A model generated the notes under the pieces. It did no database searches. It was not told where the DNA came from and saw only the letters and a list, made by a program, of their open reading frames with translations. 64,000 bases of DNA from Tanypteryx hageni (lineage: Eukaryota > Arthropoda > Insecta > Odonata > Petaluridae), in assembly GCA_028673005.1 (NCBI GenBank), contig CM054116.1, forward strand, positions 83,278,572-83,342,571, read 5' to 3'. Every line of letters begins with the position of its first letter. Position 1 is the first letter of the stretch. Position numbers and translations under genes: made by a program. Shown here piece by piece: positions 1-10,540 of this stretch.

Positions 1-353
1 TTTTCGCTTTTAGGTTAATAAAAAATATGGTGATGTTTATAGAATATTTACATAAATAGATGAAACTACATTGGTTGGAAGTGAAGTGGCGAGAGTGGGA
101 GACCGTGGATGACGTGAATGGAAATTTCAAAGTCGTAATTGTACATTTTCTTTAAATTCAAATTAACAGTTTTACCGTATTAGATAAACATATTATTCTT
201 GTTTAACATTGTTCCTAATTTACTGCATTTGACATAAGATGTGGCCATTTAGGTGCATTTTGCTTCGTCATATGATGAACTTTCGGATTTAACAGACTTT
301 CGGCAATAACGGACACCCTATCCTCCCAATTAGTCTGTTAAATCGAGGATACA
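1..353. other. AT-rich, nothing recognised
   Basis: No coding, structural or repeat signal was seen in this stretch. Confidence 0.5.
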
Positions 354-1145
354 CTATATATATTTGGCAAAAATAAAAATGTCTAAAGCCAATGCTGTAT
401 TTTTTTTATTGCGGATATTTTGGCACCATATCTGTGTAGTAACCAAGCAGGGACAATAGGATGAAACAACTTGAGAAAAAATGTCTTGAGTCTGGAGCTG
501 ATTGTAGCATGAAAGTATATGTATTCCTGAATTGAGAATCATAGCAATTTTAAAATGAGTGAAAACAGTGAAAATAGACAACTAAGATATCCTTGCTAAA
601 GCAAGAAGCATGTTTTCTTAAAAATTTTCTGGGTCCTGGAAGAGAAGAAGCCGTGTTAGAGTGCATATCCTCATTAGACCTTTCCATCTGTGAAAACTTA
701 ATTCCTCTAGTTTCAGTATTTCAAAGTTTTGAATTTTCCAACTTTGAAGCCATCTATTAGAAAATCTATCAACCACCATAAAAATCCAAATGGTGGAGAA
801 TTCATGGATTGATGAAAGATATCCAATTCAAAAAGAATTTTCCAGATATCTCTTGAAACAAAAATGTTGATTTTTCACAGACAGAGTGATCACATAAGCA
901 TGTTTTTCTTTTGAGAAGATGTGCTGAAAAGCAGTGTTTGATGGAACACCAATAATCATGCAATAATGAAGAAGTGAACTTGAAAATTATGACTGGAGCT
1001 GATTGTAGCATGAAAGTACGTATTCCTGAACTGAGAATGAGGGCAATTATAAAAATTGGTGAAACAGTGAAAGTTGACAAATAAATACCAGTGTTTGATG
1101 GAAAACCAGAAATACAACAATGAAGAAGTAAACTTGAAAATTACT
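354..1145. repeat. Partially duplicated unclassified repeat
   Basis: A block of about 90 bp at 493-583 recurs at 990-1081. Both contain gagctgattgtagcatgaaa followed by a diverged cctgaa...gagaat...gcaatt stretch. A second, overlapping block at 932-990 (cagtgtttgatgg...gaagaagtgaacttgaaaatta) recurs at 1088-1143. The 990-1081 copy reads open on the + strand for about 30 codons, ending at a TAA near 1083, but the other copy is frameshifted. I do not recognise the family; a relic of a coding repeat is possible. Confidence 0.5.
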
Positions 1146-2558
1146 TGCCCTGTCTTCTTGGAAAATGTGGTGAGAGTGTGAGAAATAAATTATTTTCAGT
1201 TTTGAGCAATGATTTGTTGATTCAAAATAGTTACTTTTATTTCAACATTTGTAGTTGGCCAAAATGATTCATTGAAAGTATTGAGCCCACGTGCAGCTAT
1301 AAAATTTTTTGTATGGAAAGTGTAGTTCTTAATTACCAATGGCAAAGATCTATTAAATGCCTGCACCAATACTTACTTTTCTTGGAACATTTCAAAAGAA
1401 AAATGTGGGTATCGCATGCACAAATTTGGTAATTTATATTTTTGATACTGTTTTAATTATTAAATACTTATTCTGCCATATAAGTAATTTTTGCCAGAAA
1501 TTTCAGAAGTAATTTTTTATACATACAACGTTATTTTGTAGATAATGATATTTTTATTATGCAATTCAGTTATAGTATAATCTCTCAAATCTCTGAAATG
1601 GGCTTCTCGTGGAAACCAGCTATTTCAAAAACACTGTGCCAAAGTAAGCTTTCTGATTGTAGATATTTGCTACTGGAACGTCCTATGCCTTCTATCGTAT
1701 TCTCATATCTGCCTTTATGAGTCATAATATTGTTTTGCCTCATTTGTCAATTTGGAAAACGTGATGGGGAGAAAGTGAATTTAAATGATAAATCTTTTTT
1801 ATTTGATATTTATATTTCCTTTTTTTTTCAATATTTTATGGTTTGATGCTAATTTCTGCTACATAATTAATGGTACAAAACTTGCCGAAGCTAACCTAGT
1901 TTTTCAACGCATTCCCAAAATCTGGTACTTTCCAAATATGCAATTACCTAATCTCTAAGGTGCCAGATTTGAGAGGTTTCACTGTGTGTTTCATTTTGGT
2001 TTTCTGTGAGTACTGCTCAAAAACTTTCCTAAAATAAGAAAGTATGATTAATAATAATTAATTATTCCTTAATTCACAGTTATTTTTTTACAAGTATATA
2101 TTCACTGAGCGCACACACCTTGTTAAAAGGAAAAACAACATATTCATTACCTCATTTTTGTCACCATTTTTTATTTGGAAGACTGTTATGTTGTTATTCT
2201 TTTATATTTTAATTCAATTTGATTTATTTTTGTGTAATAGTTTTGTTTTTGCTCCAGCTCAGCAGAAAATGATCAACATACCAATTTTTCCTGGCTATTG
2301 ATATTTTTAAGAGGCCAGGATCAACCCATATGCCTCTTTTGTGTCATGATGCAGTTTCAACTGCTGTGGAACATTGTGATAGCACCATTGTGTGCCTGGA
2401 ACTAGAGCCAAGATAAACATCTAATTAACCTTACACTATGTGTCAGTGTTATTGAGTGAATTTAGAATGGCAAGTTGTTTGGTTTTGGAAAATGGTTTTG
2501 TGACAATTTTGTGTTGAGTATTGTTTAAGTGAGACTTAATTTCTAGTGTTTTTTGTAG
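1146..2558. other. AT-rich non-coding stretch, probable intron or upstream DNA
   Basis: Apart from the weak MITE-like inverted termini at 1573-1986, nothing is recognised. If the gene at 4139-8181 extends upstream, this is intronic. Confidence 0.4.
1573..1986. mobile_element. Degenerate Tc1/mariner- or Tigger-like MITE
   Basis: The left end (tagtataatctctcaaatct) and the reverse complement of the right end (cacagtgaaacctctcaaat) share the core ctctcaaatct, giving imperfect terminal inverted repeats about 410 bp apart. The right end resembles the ACAGTGaAACCTC type of mariner/pogo terminus. There is no coding content. Target duplication is not clear. Confidence 0.4.
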
Positions 2559-2597
2559 TCAAAAATATCTGTAGAAAGTGACATTCCATCAGAGAAG
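2559..2597 (+). CDS. Candidate 39-nt mini-exon upstream of the RB1CC1-like exons
   Basis: A TTTTTTGTAG acceptor precedes 39 nt open in phase 0 (SKISVESDIPSEK), followed by a GTGAAA donor. Both borders are phase 0, so it would splice in frame to the exon at 4139. The peptide is serine-rich and charged, as expected for the linker before the Claw domain, but linkers are poorly conserved and chance open 39-mers with splice-like borders are common. No other upstream exon was found. Confidence 0.25.
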
Positions 2598-4138
2598 GTG
2601 AAATAATATAAAGGGAATGTGTTATTTTAAAATGCATTTATTGTGGAATGCTTTTTACCACTGACAAGGTAGTTTGTTGTCAGAAAGCCCTTGTTCGGGC
2701 AGTGAGTATTTTGGTATGCATGAGTCTGTCAGCTATTTGTGTGTGATTGCCTGTTGCTCTGTGTAAATTTTGCTTGGTTTGATGGAATGTGTGCTTTTAT
2801 ACATTATCATTATTCATTATGATATTTTATGTACATCAGTTGAAAAATTAATGTAACAATTGTTGTGCAGTCTCACCATCCTGATTCCACCTCATTTGTT
2901 TTTCAAAATGTTTACATTATATTTATATCTATTTTAGAAAAAATAAATAACACCAAAGTTTTATTTATTATATTATTAACTAAATGTGGAGGGTACAATC
3001 AGAGCAACCCTCTCCCTCGCATACACATACAAAAATTCTATCACATTATATCACCATGGTAAAACTGCATTGTGTATGAAGTTGAAGTCGTTTTCAGCAT
3101 TTCAGATATTCCCTTATTGGTAAAGTAAATTATAGTTATTGTTAATGCTATAATATACACTGTATAAGCCATGTTAAATTCAAAAGAATGAAAGTGTAAA
3201 AACTAGTCATAGATGTGTTCAGAAGATTTATATTTATTTTGCATGCTGTAGCATGAAGAGTAGGATTTTTCTCTATTGTTCGTACGATGGTATTATTTTT
3301 TAAGTAAAACTCTTACATTCAGGTAAGATGAATTTGAGTCTAATTTTGCTATGTTTTTAGTAGAATTGAGGTAAAATTCTCAGTATTATGTAATATGTGT
3401 TGTACCTGTAACATCTACTGGCTTATTGCTTTCTTATGCTTTTTGCTTTCTTGTACATATTCTTTCTCAATTTTTAATGCAGTTATGTAGTGAATTATTT
3501 AATGCTTCATCATAGAATCAATGTATCATAAATTAAAAATTAAACTATTAACCAAATATGGATTTTATGAAATATTTCATATAGAATGTATCAGAGGTCA
3601 ACATTGCTGTGAAATTCTATTAATGGTAGCAATTTCTTCTTCTAGATGGCACACATGATGTGTTATCTGCAAGCCAAAAGTAAAAAATTCTTTACCATGA
3701 AGCAATGTAATTAATAATGCATTTGTATCACTACTAATGCAATGTGAAGACATTTGCTTGTATTTATAAAAAAATTATTTTCTAAAATTTGATTATGAAT
3801 ATATTGTAAGTTTTGAAAAAAACTTTCTTAAAACAACATAGTTGCTCATTAGATTTGTGTGCAACTTTCTAATTATTTTTATTTATTTTATATAATACAT
3901 TAAAGAATTTTCCAGAATGCTGCATTAAATTTAAGTTTTAGGATGCTAGTTGGAATAGAATTAGCTAAGCAGAATTGTATCTTTTTGATTCCCGAGTTAT
4001 TCATTGGCATAATTACCTGCTAAATTTGGATTTCATTAAAAGTCGACCGAGGTACTATAATTATAGTCGAATATTCAAAATAGTCTTAAGATTATTTTCA
4101 CATTCAGTGTTGCATTTTTGCATTACTTTTCATTTCAG
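2598..4138. other. Probable intron of the RB1CC1-like gene
   Basis: AT-rich sequence with no recognisable repeat or coding signal. It ends in a good acceptor, the pyrimidine-rich cattacttttcatttcag just before 4139. Confidence 0.5.
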
Positions 4139-4188
4139 ATTGGAAGCACTAGTTCCCTAATCGAGCAAGGAAAAATCAGCATCTCATC
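4139..4188 (+). CDS. RB1CC1: RB1CC1/FIP200-like exon: linker into the Claw domain
   Basis: A 50-nt exon between a TTTCATTTCAG acceptor and a GTAAGT donor. It encodes IGSTSSLIEQGKISIS and two bases of the next serine codon, and splices in phase to the exon at 4918. The KISIS stretch aligns with the SEKIAI segment that leads into the Claw domain of vertebrate RB1CC1. The preceding codons are serine-rich linker. The start phase is taken as 0 from the acceptor and from the continuous frame into the next exon. Identification rests on the three following exons; alone it would not be recognisable. Confidence 0.7.
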
Positions 4189-4917
4189 GTAAGTTTATTT
4201 TGTTTTATTTTACTACTCAATGGGTAATTTTTTAACCATATTGTGTCTAACATATATTTAACTTTTCTGCTAAGGAAATCATTATTGCCTAAAATCCCTT
4301 ATTTGCAAAATTAAAATCAGAAAAAATGTTTTTCCAAATTCACTTCCTATTCTTACAGATATCATTTAACCACTTTTGAATATCTTATGCTTCATCAAAT
4401 GGAATCATGATGTTTAGTCAGCACAACTTTGGCAGTAATGTGAATTCCATCTCCTCGCTCCCTACAAGTCCATTTTCTGCCCTTAAATGAAGTCGACAAG
4501 TAAACCTTCACATCCATCCCCTGTGTCACTTACATTATTGTCATAGCTTATCATTCGTACTGATTAGATCTCATTTTGACAGCTTTTTTGAAATTTTATT
4601 TTTAATAATGTTACATGATACAGTCGATGCTGAAGTAATTCATTATGTTCCCATTAGATGTGAATGCATGTTGTTTCATTTCAAATACATAAATGAATGT
4701 ATATTGGCATAGAATCAGTTTAAATACCATGGTCTTAATGGAGTAACTTCCACAATGAGAAGATCATGTGTTGAGAAAGTGCAACACCTGCAGCAAAAGA
4801 GATACCTAAATACAAGTAGATTGATTTTTATGTTGTTATTTGTTTTTGTCTTTGTTTTTTTTTAAATTATGTAATCAGTTTACATTATTAGCTATAATTA
4901 TAGAAACTTCATTTTAG

Positions 4918-5051
4918 ATGCAATATTGGCGATGCTGTTTTAATACTGTGGGATGAAGATAGAAGGCAGTATACAATCTTGCAGGAGAGTTCAACGTTAT
5001 ATTTCCTGCATCCTGACTGCCTTCCTCTTCTTGGCCTAACAACTCACCCAG
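4918..5051 (+). CDS. RB1CC1: RB1CC1/FIP200-like exon: first half of Claw domain
   Basis: The exon lies between a TTCATTTTAG acceptor and a GTATGA donor. It reads CNIGDAVLILWDEDRRQY, then TILQESSTLYFLHPDCLPLL and GLTTHP. The pattern (x-GD-x-VL-I-x-DE...Y...TLYFLH-x-x-x-LP-x-L-x-L) matches the start of the RB1CC1/FIP200 Claw domain, the small beta-rich C-terminal domain of the Atg11 family. In animals it binds autophagy cargo receptors such as p62 and links them to the ULK1 initiation complex in the cytoplasm. The exon begins by completing a serine codon and ends one base into the next codon, and both junctions are in phase with the neighbouring exons. Confidence 0.88.
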
Positions 5052-5183
5052 GTATGAAAATGCTAGATAATTTAAGATTTTCCTTTGTGTCAATTAATTG
5101 CCTACTGAAAATATACTGAATAAATATTTGATCCATTTCTTTCTATTTGTGGAAATCTAGCACTAGTTTGAGTAATTTATATA

Positions 5184-5947
5184 CAGTAGTCACTCCATAT
5201 TCCCGGGAGTTACATTCCTGAAAAATGCATCAAACATAGAAACCACAAATATAGATGCTAAAAGCTTATGAGAAAAATGGGGTTATGCAAATAACTATCC
5301 CCTATTTATTCAGTAATAACATTATTATTGTTTTTAAACTTATCTTTAGTAAATATAAGCATAACAATTCTTTCAAGAACAAGCACTTAAAAAGTATTTA
5401 TCTTGGGTATCTCCAATAGCCACAAGAAGGCTGTTGGAGATACCTAAGATAAGTACTTTTTGAGTGCTTGTTCTTGCATTTGTTCAGCCATAAGATGAGC
5501 TTGATAATTCTCAGTTGACTATTCTTTTAAGATAAAATATTTCAAATTCACACCAATAATTCAGCCACCGTCTCACCATGGAATTAAGAAAAAATGCAAG
5601 AATTGTTAGAGTAATTATAATACTTCATTTATAGTTTAATTAATATAATGTCAAACTTTAGATGAGTTCTCTCACAAAAATATCAAATGTAGGTCTTCTT
5701 AGGTGCATCTGAAAATATCTTGCTTATTATTGCATTGTTAGTAAAACAAAACTGCTAGGAAACAAAGTCAATATGGTCCCTATGGGGACCATTCACGAAT
5801 ACATTTCATGGTCCCTGCAATGTGTGCTGCAGTAGGCAAGCACAAATAAGTGAAATTTACCTCCTGTGAACATTTAATCTTTCTTCAATAATTTATGTGC
5901 GAATGTGCAAAACAAATATGAAACCCGCGAATATGGAGGGATCATTG
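5184..5947. mobile_element. Tigger/pogo-like MITE with TA target duplication
   Basis: The left end CAGTAGTCACTCCATATTC and the reverse complement of the right end CAATGATCCCTCCATATTC are imperfect inverted repeats of about 25 bp. Both sides are flanked by TA (5182-5183 and 5948-5949). CAGTAGTC-C-CC-TATTC is a Tigger-type terminus. No transposase remains; the 764 bp include a later hairpin insertion at 5374-5476. It lies in the RB1CC1-like intron. Confidence 0.7.
5374..5476. repeat. Hairpin (foldback) repeat
   Basis: Two arms of about 48 bp, starting caagaacaagcacttaaaaa and ending tttttgagtgcttgttcttg, are near-perfect reverse complements around a short centre. A diverged copy lies at 11960-12062. 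Both are followed by cagccataaga(t/c)gagctt, so the repeat unit may extend about 35 bp past the hairpin. Confidence 0.7.
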
Positions 5948-6569
5948 TATTTTTATTTACTATTAATTACAATTTTTATTTAAGAAAGACTAATTATGTT
6001 GTGATCTACAGCATGTCATGGATTTTTAAAATGTGATTTTGTTTAAAAGATTCAATATAAATTTTTTAAATAGTAAAATATTGATATTATATCAGGTGAT
6101 TTATTTTACAAACACATAATTCATTAAAAATATTGCCTTTACAAAGATAGCAGTGTCTTTCACTGTGCGCATGATGGAAACTGAAAGTGAAAGCAAGGGT
6201 ATTTGAAAGACAAATGAATAACTTAATCTGCCATAAAAATGGAACGAAAAGAATCCCCGACGCATTTGCCAAGTGTACAAATAGCATTAGATAGTTAGAA
6301 GTCCATGGAAAATCTAATAGATGGTGCTAACATGAATCCTTGTGAGCAGTACGCAATGGCTGGCACACAAAACACAAGAATTCTTGTGACCAGTATGCAA
6401 GGTGTTAAAAATTATCTTCTCACATCTTCTTTTCTCATTTTCCATGACTCACACCAATATAATGCTACACTAGGGTGACGAACCGTCCCAAATTTGGTGG
6501 GACAGTCCCTTCTTTTTCTCATTCGTCCCGCCTTGATATATGTCACAACTTGTGTACACACTTTTTGAA

Positions 6570-6906
6570 GGGGGTGCCGGTGGTGTAGTGGTTAGGACGC
6601 TGGCTGGTACTCGCCAGATGCTTGAAAAAGTCATCGGGTACGAATCCTACGCAAGTAGGATTTTTCCAAGGTCACCCGGCCCCCTGTTTGTGTGGTTTGA
6701 GGAGACCGCGCAAATTCAGCTGTTCCGTCCTTCGGAAGGGACGTTAAGCCGTTGGCCCCCCTGGTGTTCTTCGTAAGAGCAGGCAAATGCCGGCACCGGG
6801 TTTCCCTCCTCCCTTCCCCGGCTATTCATTGCACTACCTCTGAGATACCCATTTGTGCTGTAAGAGAGGCGAATTGGCTGGGCATTCAAACAAACAAAAC
6901 AAACAA
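6570..6906 (+). mobile_element. tRNA-derived SINE, family 1
   Basis: The head GGTGCCGGTGGTGTAGTGG carries an A-box-like segment and gggtacgaatcctacg a B-box-like one, as in a tRNA-related promoter. The body has the family hallmark gttccgtccttcggaaggga. The tail is (caaa)n. It is flanked by a perfect 10-bp target duplication, actttttgaa, at 6560-6569 and 6907-6916. Relatives lie at 12217, 30719, 33242 and 53836. Confidence 0.82.
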
Positions 6907-7305
6907 ACTTTTTGAAAAATCTTGATTAATATCCCAAATTGTCATTCAGATCTTCTGGAACCCCCCTCATTGGTGACATCAAGCTCTCTGATATCTATTG
7001 TGTTTATCTGTCTTAAAGATGACTCATCAATAAATGCACCACAAACAAGCCACTGTAATTTTTCCCCCCTTATAGTCGGCAAATATTTGAAATATATTTG
7101 CTTCCTGAAAATTACTCACCTTATGCTACACTCTAAATCAGAGTTTTCACTGACCTCTTTTTAATGACTTTATTCAGACTTCCTGTCAAAATCTACTCTC
7201 TCTGTTTTGTAAATACTTTTCCTGATAACTGATAATTAAAGATAATAAAGGATCACATGCATAATTGTATATAATTTTCTACAAAGAAATTCCATTTTTT
7301 TTTAG

Positions 7306-7373
7306 ATGGAAGCCCCCAACATCTGTACAGTACTGCTGAAGTGGTTGAAAAAGAATACTGTCATGCAAAGAAG
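7306..7373 (+). CDS. RB1CC1: RB1CC1/FIP200-like exon: middle of Claw domain
   Basis: A 68-nt exon between a long T-rich AG acceptor and a GTGAGA donor. Read in the phase set by the previous exon it gives DGSPQHLYSTAEVVEKEYC then HAKK. VVEKEYCHAKK matches the conserved V-EKEYC-AKK segment of the animal RB1CC1 Claw. The linker before it is variable between species. It ends exactly on a codon boundary, in phase with the last exon. Confidence 0.87.
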
Positions 7374-7725
7374 GTGAGAAAAGCATATGGAAATGTCAAA
7401 TGGCTTAATTTTATTTATTTAATTAACTAGCTATAAATAAAAAGTATTGTTTACCAAAATGCAACATAACTAAGGATATAAGATAAATCCCATATTAAAA
7501 AATAATTTGCTTTGATGTTTTATCAGTTACTATTTTTGCTGCAGAAAATCTTACATTATAGCTGTACATTATAGCTCGAAGAAAACTTTATATTTTTGCA
7601 ACTAAAATAAACAGGTTTCAAGCTTCAGTGAATATTCAGATTTGGCAAAAGTTAGCATTTACTCCTTTAATGTGTTAGAAAATGGATCTATGATTATATT
7701 TGTCCATCTTTTATTTATTTTTCAG

Positions 7726-8181
7726 TCTGAAAATCGCTACCGCGTTCCAAAGGGCACCAAATTCTACAGGGTCAGAGCGAGGCTACCCAAAGGGATGGGT
7801 CCAATACCTTCCATTAAGGAAGTGTGCACCGACGTGACCGACGGAGAATCAAAGGAGCAAGTCTCGTTAACAGAGGGGGAGATGCCATCCTTAGGTGGGG
7901 TGATAGATTCAGGGATGGGAGACGAGTCAGCTGGAGCACAAAGGGATTTACTGACAGTGGAAGAGAAGGCTGATGAGACGCTAGCCACCTCGGAAGGCTC
8001 AGGAGAAACTCAAAGTGCATCTGGAGGTTCTGGCGAGATAGTGGCCGAAGAGGTGCCTAGTTCATCGAAGGAGCCATGCGAGGAGGGAGAAGAGGCACCA
8101 CCAAAAACTGAAGAGACCACTGACGTTTCAGGTGCTACGCGAGATATGGACGATGGACAGGGGTCTGCAGGGTGGGGCTGA
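7726..8181 (+). CDS. RB1CC1: RB1CC1/FIP200-like last exon: end of Claw plus acidic tail
   Basis: The exon follows a TTATTTTTCAG acceptor, is open from the first base and stops at TGA 8179-8181 (151 codons). Residues 1-17, SENRYRVPKGTKFYRVR, match the conserved NR-VP-GTKFYRV end of the RB1CC1 Claw. Vertebrate proteins stop about ten residues after this point. Here about 125 further residues follow. They are rich in Glu, Asp, Ser, Thr and Gly, have no hydrophobic core, contain repeats of the type EGSGETQSASGGSGE, and look disordered. The exon is clearly richer in GC than its AT-rich introns, supporting real coding. With the three exons above it gives 235 residues in frame. The tail is seen in the sequence; its role is unknown. 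Confidence 0.88.
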   Translation, partial: SENRYRVPKGTKFYRVRARLPKGMGPIPSIKEVCTDVTDGESKEQVSLTEGEMPSLGGVIDSGMGDESAGAQRDLLTVEEKADETLATSEGSGETQSASGGSGEIVAEEVPSSSKEPCEEGEEAPPKTEETTDVSGATRDMDDGQGSAGWG

Positions 8182-9081
8182 CGGGGGTATTCGGGACCCC
8201 AATTGACTATCTTTTGGGGTTGTCCACCACAGGAGAGGAGGACCATCTTGACATTCATGTGCTTTTGTTTTGAGTGCGAAAGGACTTTGTATCCTTTTTG
8301 GCCGAATTGTTTGCTTTTAGAATGTTTTTCATGGGCTGGCTGTGGTGGGCCCTCAAAAATTTAAGTGAGGATGATTTGACACTCTTGATGCATTGTTGAT
8401 TGTTTGGAAGGGGGTGGAGCAAGTTTCCACACTTGTTCGAGCTCATCTGATTTAGGTTTTTATGTCATGCTTTGTGGATTTGTTTTGCCGTCCATAGCTT
8501 GAGCACCATGTTTTATTACTAAAGTAATTACTTATTTAAGTGTGGGCTTTCTAGATATTTATAACAGTGCAATAAGTGAGTTTGGTGTCAGTTACCATGA
8601 GGAATAAGCAATCAAATGTCGATGGAAGGCTGGCTTTAGTCTTCATGTTCCTGAGGGAAGCTGTGGGAAGGAACTATTTATATTGATCTATTTTTTCATG
8701 AGCGTTTTCCAGAGTGATTTTGTGCTACCATGATAAGTGATATGTTCCCCAGCTTGTTTATTTCAGGGCTTAAAACTCAACGAGTGCTAGGAGCATCTTA
8801 GGTATGCACGTAGTTGACCTCCCATTGTGACCACTTCTTGCTAACTAGGAGGGTCACTGTGAATTTTGTAAGATAAAATTTGGGTGAGTTGTGAAGGCCT
8901 TTTATAAATATATAGTTGTATATATTATGTCCATAGGAAGTCACAAAATATTTTTCCTCAACCGAGGTTGTGAAGTAGCTATTTAAGCCATAGAAAAATG
9001 CACCAAAATGTAAAAAATGCCATAATAAGAAACAAAAGAGTAAAAATTCATTTATTAAGAATGTTTCCACATCTAAATAAA
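8182..9081 (+). other. Probable 3' UTR of the RB1CC1-like gene
   Basis: There is no coding signal after the stop codon. The first AATAAA is at 9076-9081 and a second is at 9128-9133, so the transcript probably ends shortly after one of them. No downstream GU-rich element is obvious. Confidence 0.45.
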
Positions 9082-9129
9082 CACTTTTAAATTAGTTATC
9101 GTCTTAAGTCATTTCTCGATTTTTTTTAA

Positions 9130-9270
9130 TAAACTAGGTCTCAGAGTTACAAGGGGGTTGCATTCCAAAACTTCATTCATGAGCCTTTTGTTTGGAAATC
9201 GAAACTCAATTTCTTGTGGACAATATTTCATAAATAGTAGTTAGGTTCATGCCAGTCCACAAAACCTCTT
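9130..9270 (+). repeat. Tigger-like repeat fragment
   Basis: The segment ggtctcagagttacaagggg, then ggttgcattccaaaacttca and onwards, matches the reverse complement of 63060-63194. That is one end of the element at 62808-63194, whose terminus has the CAGGTGGTCCCTGAGTTATG type. The other end is not found here, so it is a truncated copy. Confidence 0.55.
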
Positions 9271-9624
9271 TAGCCTACAAGTAAGCCAGAATATTTTACA
9301 TTTGCAATGAATAGTCACAGAAAACAAGACTTGTAAATTACAGCTTTGTCTTTGATTATCACCCCGATAGTCGAACAAACAAGTAACTGAATAAGAGTGT
9401 AACAGACCACTGTGTCACAGAACATCCTGTGGAGGGTGGGTGCTACACTCATCTATCGCAAGTAATTCCTGAGAGCAAAGACTGGTTCATATGTGGAGGT
9501 TAGCGTTTGTATGCTCGGTTTATTAAAATGTTATTACCCTATGGAGCTTTATTTGTAAGCATGAATGCTCATAATTTAGACATTCATAAGTTGGGGATTT
9601 TCTGTAACTTTAATATTAACTTAA

Positions 9625-9627
<3 letters not shown>

Positions 9628-9684
<57 letters not shown>
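9628..9684. repeat. (TA)n microsatellite
   Basis: About 57 bp of uninterrupted TA dinucleotides, with a short CA step at the right end. Confidence 0.97.
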
Positions 9685-9689
<5 letters not shown>

Positions 9690-9719
9690 TTATTTATTTA
9701 TTTTCAAACCAGTCAGTAA

Positions 9720-10540
9720 TGCAGAAATTAACAAAAGATGGCAGTGTTGCTGACTGACAGACATGTTCTGGATTCCACTTTTTAGTTTTAAGAAAATATT
9801 AATTTTTAATGAAAAAATTGGCTATAAATTTAAAAATATATAAAAATCTAAGGAACTTTTATGTAAACACTAAAAAGAGAAAATAAAAAAATTCCAGAGG
9901 TACTTCAGCTGTGAGTTTCTAATTATAGAGGTTTCAGTTTGTGTGTTAACTAGTGATCAAAAGAAATATGAAAGTTTTATGGCAATTCATCACCTCATTT
10001 ACATGATTTGTTTCGTGTGCCATCTCAAATTCTACTGGAATTTTTTTCCTTTTTGGTGTCCTGATGTAAAAGTTACTTAAAAAGAAATATTTTTTGCCTC
10101 AACTATGACCTGGAGACTAGAAGGTAAGATCTTTTTTATGTAAATTTGTGTATGTTAATGTCACCTTAAAATGTTTCCTCTATTGGAAGCGAAAGATACT
10201 TTACAAAAGGGATGGACAACCTTCTTGGCATGGTAGTCTGCATTGGTGGTTGTGAATCCTTTTCAAGGCTGCAATGTAGGTTACCAACACTTTGGTGGAC
10301 CAGATTTTAAATCGAAAGTTTACTAGAGGTACCAAGCAAGTGAAAATCAAGTCTACAGGAGGTTTTTAGGATTAAAATTTCAATATTAAATGTTTTATAA
10401 TAATCTGAATTTTAAAAATGTGAATTTGCATGTTATATTTTACAGATCTCTTTTTCATCACAGCTTTGCGGGCTCCATAAAGCTCTCTTTGATGCTGTAT
10501 ATCAGTATATGGTAAGGGGAATGGGGACTGCCCTTGCCTG
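9720..10540. other. AT-rich, nothing firm
   Basis: There is only a weak hAT-terminus-like phrase (aagggatggacaaccttctt near 10207). No coding region is seen. Confidence 0.4.

Larger units (their letters stand above)
5052..7305. other. Intron of the RB1CC1-like gene carrying nested repeats
   Basis: The intron runs from GTATGA at 5052 to a polypyrimidine-TTTTAG acceptor ending at 7305. It hosts a Tigger-like MITE (5184-5947), a hairpin repeat inside it and a SINE (6570-6906). Sequence around the SINE (6474-6559) starts with ctagggtgacgaaccgtccc, a dispersed-repeat end type also seen in reverse near 62735. Confidence 0.75.

Noticed and set aside
6570..6660. tRNA gene at the SINE heads (also 30719, 33242, 51107)
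   Set aside because: A and B boxes are present, but there is no acceptor stem or anticodon arm; target duplications and long tRNA-unrelated bodies mark them as SINEs.
7642..7725. Upstream ATG at 7642 as the start of a 179-residue protein
   Set aside because: Homology to the Claw domain starts exactly after the CAG at 7723-7725, and the residues before it are intronic and AT-rich.
9507..9719. Small protein containing Tyr-Ile repeats (and similar at 14880-15189)
   Set aside because: These are translations of (TA)n microsatellites.
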